From contig WTJX01000154.1 of NCBI GenBank assembly GCA_011524675.1, positions 1 through 6,135 on the forward strand: a stretch of DNA of 6,135 nucleotides, in the 5' to 3' direction. Under the pieces are notes generated by a model that did no database searches, was not told the origin of the DNA, and saw only the letters and a list, made by a program, of their open reading frames with translations. Made by a program: the position numbers and the translations under genes. Of this stretch, positions 5,213-6,135 are shown in pieces. Source of the DNA: Cytophagales bacterium (GTDB lineage Bacteria; Bacteroidota; Bacteroidia; Cytophagales; JAAEPT01). Within the stretch, counting starts at the first letter, position 1, and the number at the start of each line of letters is the position of its first letter.

Positions 5213-6135
5213 ATGTGCGGAATAGTAGCTTATACTGGAGAAAAGGAAGCTTCAGATATCATCATCAAAGGTTTAAAACGATTAGAATACCGTGGCTATG
5301 ACAGTGCAGGTATTGCGCTACTCAATGGTGGACTAAACACATACAAATGCAAGGGGAAAGTAATAGACTTAGAAGATAAACTCAAAAATCAAGAGCTACA
5401 TAGTCATACAGGGATAGGGCATACACGTTGGGCTACTCATGGAGAGCCTAATGATACTAATGCGCATCCGCATTACTCAGATGATAACAGTATAGCCATT
5501 GTACATAATGGTATCATAGAAAATTATACTACTCTCAAGAAAAAACTTCAAGCTGATGGGCATAGGTTTTTGAGCGATACAGACTCTGAAGTACTGGTAC
5601 ATCTTATAGAAAATATACGCAATCATCAACAATGTGCTTTAGAAACCGCAGTACGTTTAGCACTAGACCAAGTAGTAGGGGCGTATGCTATCGTTGTAAT
5701 CGATAAGAATAAACCTAAAGAACTTATTGCTGCTAGAAAAAGTAGTCCGTTGGTATTGGGTATTGGTGAAGATAAAGGAGAGTTTTTCTTAGCTTCGGAT
5801 GCTACGCCTATCGTAGAATACACCAACAAAGTAGTATATCTTGATGACTATGAGATAGCTATCATCAAAAATGGAGAGCTAAAAATCACTAATATAGAAA
5901 ATGATTCTAAAACACCTTATATAGAAGAGTTAGAGCTTACATTAGAATCGATAGAAAAAGGTGGTTTTGATCATTTTATGCTCAAAGAGATTTTTGAGCA
6001 GCCTACGGCCTTAGAAAACTGTTTGCGTGGTAGGCTTGTATCACAGCAAGCATTATTGCAATTAGGAGGTATAGCGTCATACAAGAATACGCTTGCCAAC
6101 GCTAAAAGGATTATTATATTAGGTTGTGGTACGTC
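5213..6135 (+). CDS. glmS: Glutamine--fructose-6-phosphate aminotransferase (isomerizing), partial (3' end outside window)
   Basis: GlmS makes glucosamine-6-phosphate from fructose-6-phosphate and glutamine, the entry step to UDP-GlcNAc for peptidoglycan and LPS; it is cytoplasmic. The 307 visible codons cover the whole N-terminal glutaminase domain and the start of the first SIS sugar-isomerase domain; the full protein is about 610 residues. Cys2, exposed after Met removal, is the glutaminase nucleophile in MCGIVAYTG. Other family motifs are RLEYRGYDSAG (23-33), GHTRWATHGEPNDTNAHPH (69-87), VHNGIIENY (97-105), DTDSEV, and HFMLKEIFEQP leading into the SIS domain, with LGCGT at the window end. 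It starts 6 bp after the DUF4270 stop with no room for its own promoter, so co-transcription is likely. The MCGIV start leaves no doubt about the first codon. Confidence 0.97.
   Translation, partial: MCGIVAYTGEKEASDIIIKGLKRLEYRGYDSAGIALLNGGLNTYKCKGKVIDLEDKLKNQELHSHTGIGHTRWATHGEPNDTNAHPHYSDDNSIAIVHNGIIENYTTLKKKLQADGHRFLSDTDSEVLVHLIENIRNHQQCALETAVRLALDQVVGAYAIVVIDKNKPKELIAARKSSPLVLGIGEDKGEFFLASDATPIVEYTNKVVYLDDYEIAIIKNGELKITNIENDSKTPYIEELELTLESIEKGGFDHFMLKEIFEQPTALENCLRGRLVSQQALLQLGGIASYKNTLANAKRIIILGCGT

Noticed and set aside
5626..5829. Minus-strand open frame of 67 codons
   Set aside because: It is antisense within the clearly coding glmS glutaminase domain.

Overview
The window looks like ordinary chromosome from an AT-rich member of the Bacteroidota (Cytophagia/Flavobacteriia-like; the exact lineage cannot be fixed from this sequence). 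Four things point there: a DUF4270 lipoprotein, which as far as I know is a Bacteroidota-specific family; a lipoprotein export signal of the Bacteroidota surface type (C-Q-K-E-D-E); a TAnnTTTG-type -7 promoter element; and AT-rich leaders without Shine-Dalgarno sequences. There are seven protein genes, two of them cut by the window edges. I see no RNA genes, CRISPR arrays, insertion sequences or phage genes, and no frameshifted genes.

Left half, minus strand (read right to left): panC (2696-1845), panD (1794-1450), a UPF0104/LPG-synthase-like multi-span membrane protein (1292-300), and rfaE2 (316-1, continuing off the left edge). PanC and PanD make up the beta-alanine and pantothenate part of coenzyme A synthesis. 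The last two genes overlap by 17 bp. RfaE2 supplies the ADP-heptose precursor for outer-membrane lipopolysaccharide, so the cluster passes from cofactor synthesis to envelope synthesis.

Right half, plus strand: a short GlgA-like protein (2811-3632) that has only the N-terminal half of a glycogen/starch synthase and lacks the KxGGL substrate loop; a probable terminator; a surface-type DUF4270 lipoprotein (3815-5206); and, 6 bp later, glmS (5213 onward, cut by the right edge). GlmS makes glucosamine-6-phosphate for peptidoglycan and LPS. The tight spacing suggests that the lipoprotein and GlmS are made from one message.

The two halves diverge from a 114-bp region (2697-2810). It holds a -7 promoter match for the glgA-like gene and an exact 10-bp inverted repeat. 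One arm of this repeat covers the panC start codon and the other touches the glgA-like -7 element. A 9-bp version of the same word recurs inside an imperfect 73-bp inverted repeat between panD and the membrane-protein gene. The most interesting items are these shared elements, the probably non-catalytic GlgA-like protein, and the coupling of a surface lipoprotein of unknown function to glmS.
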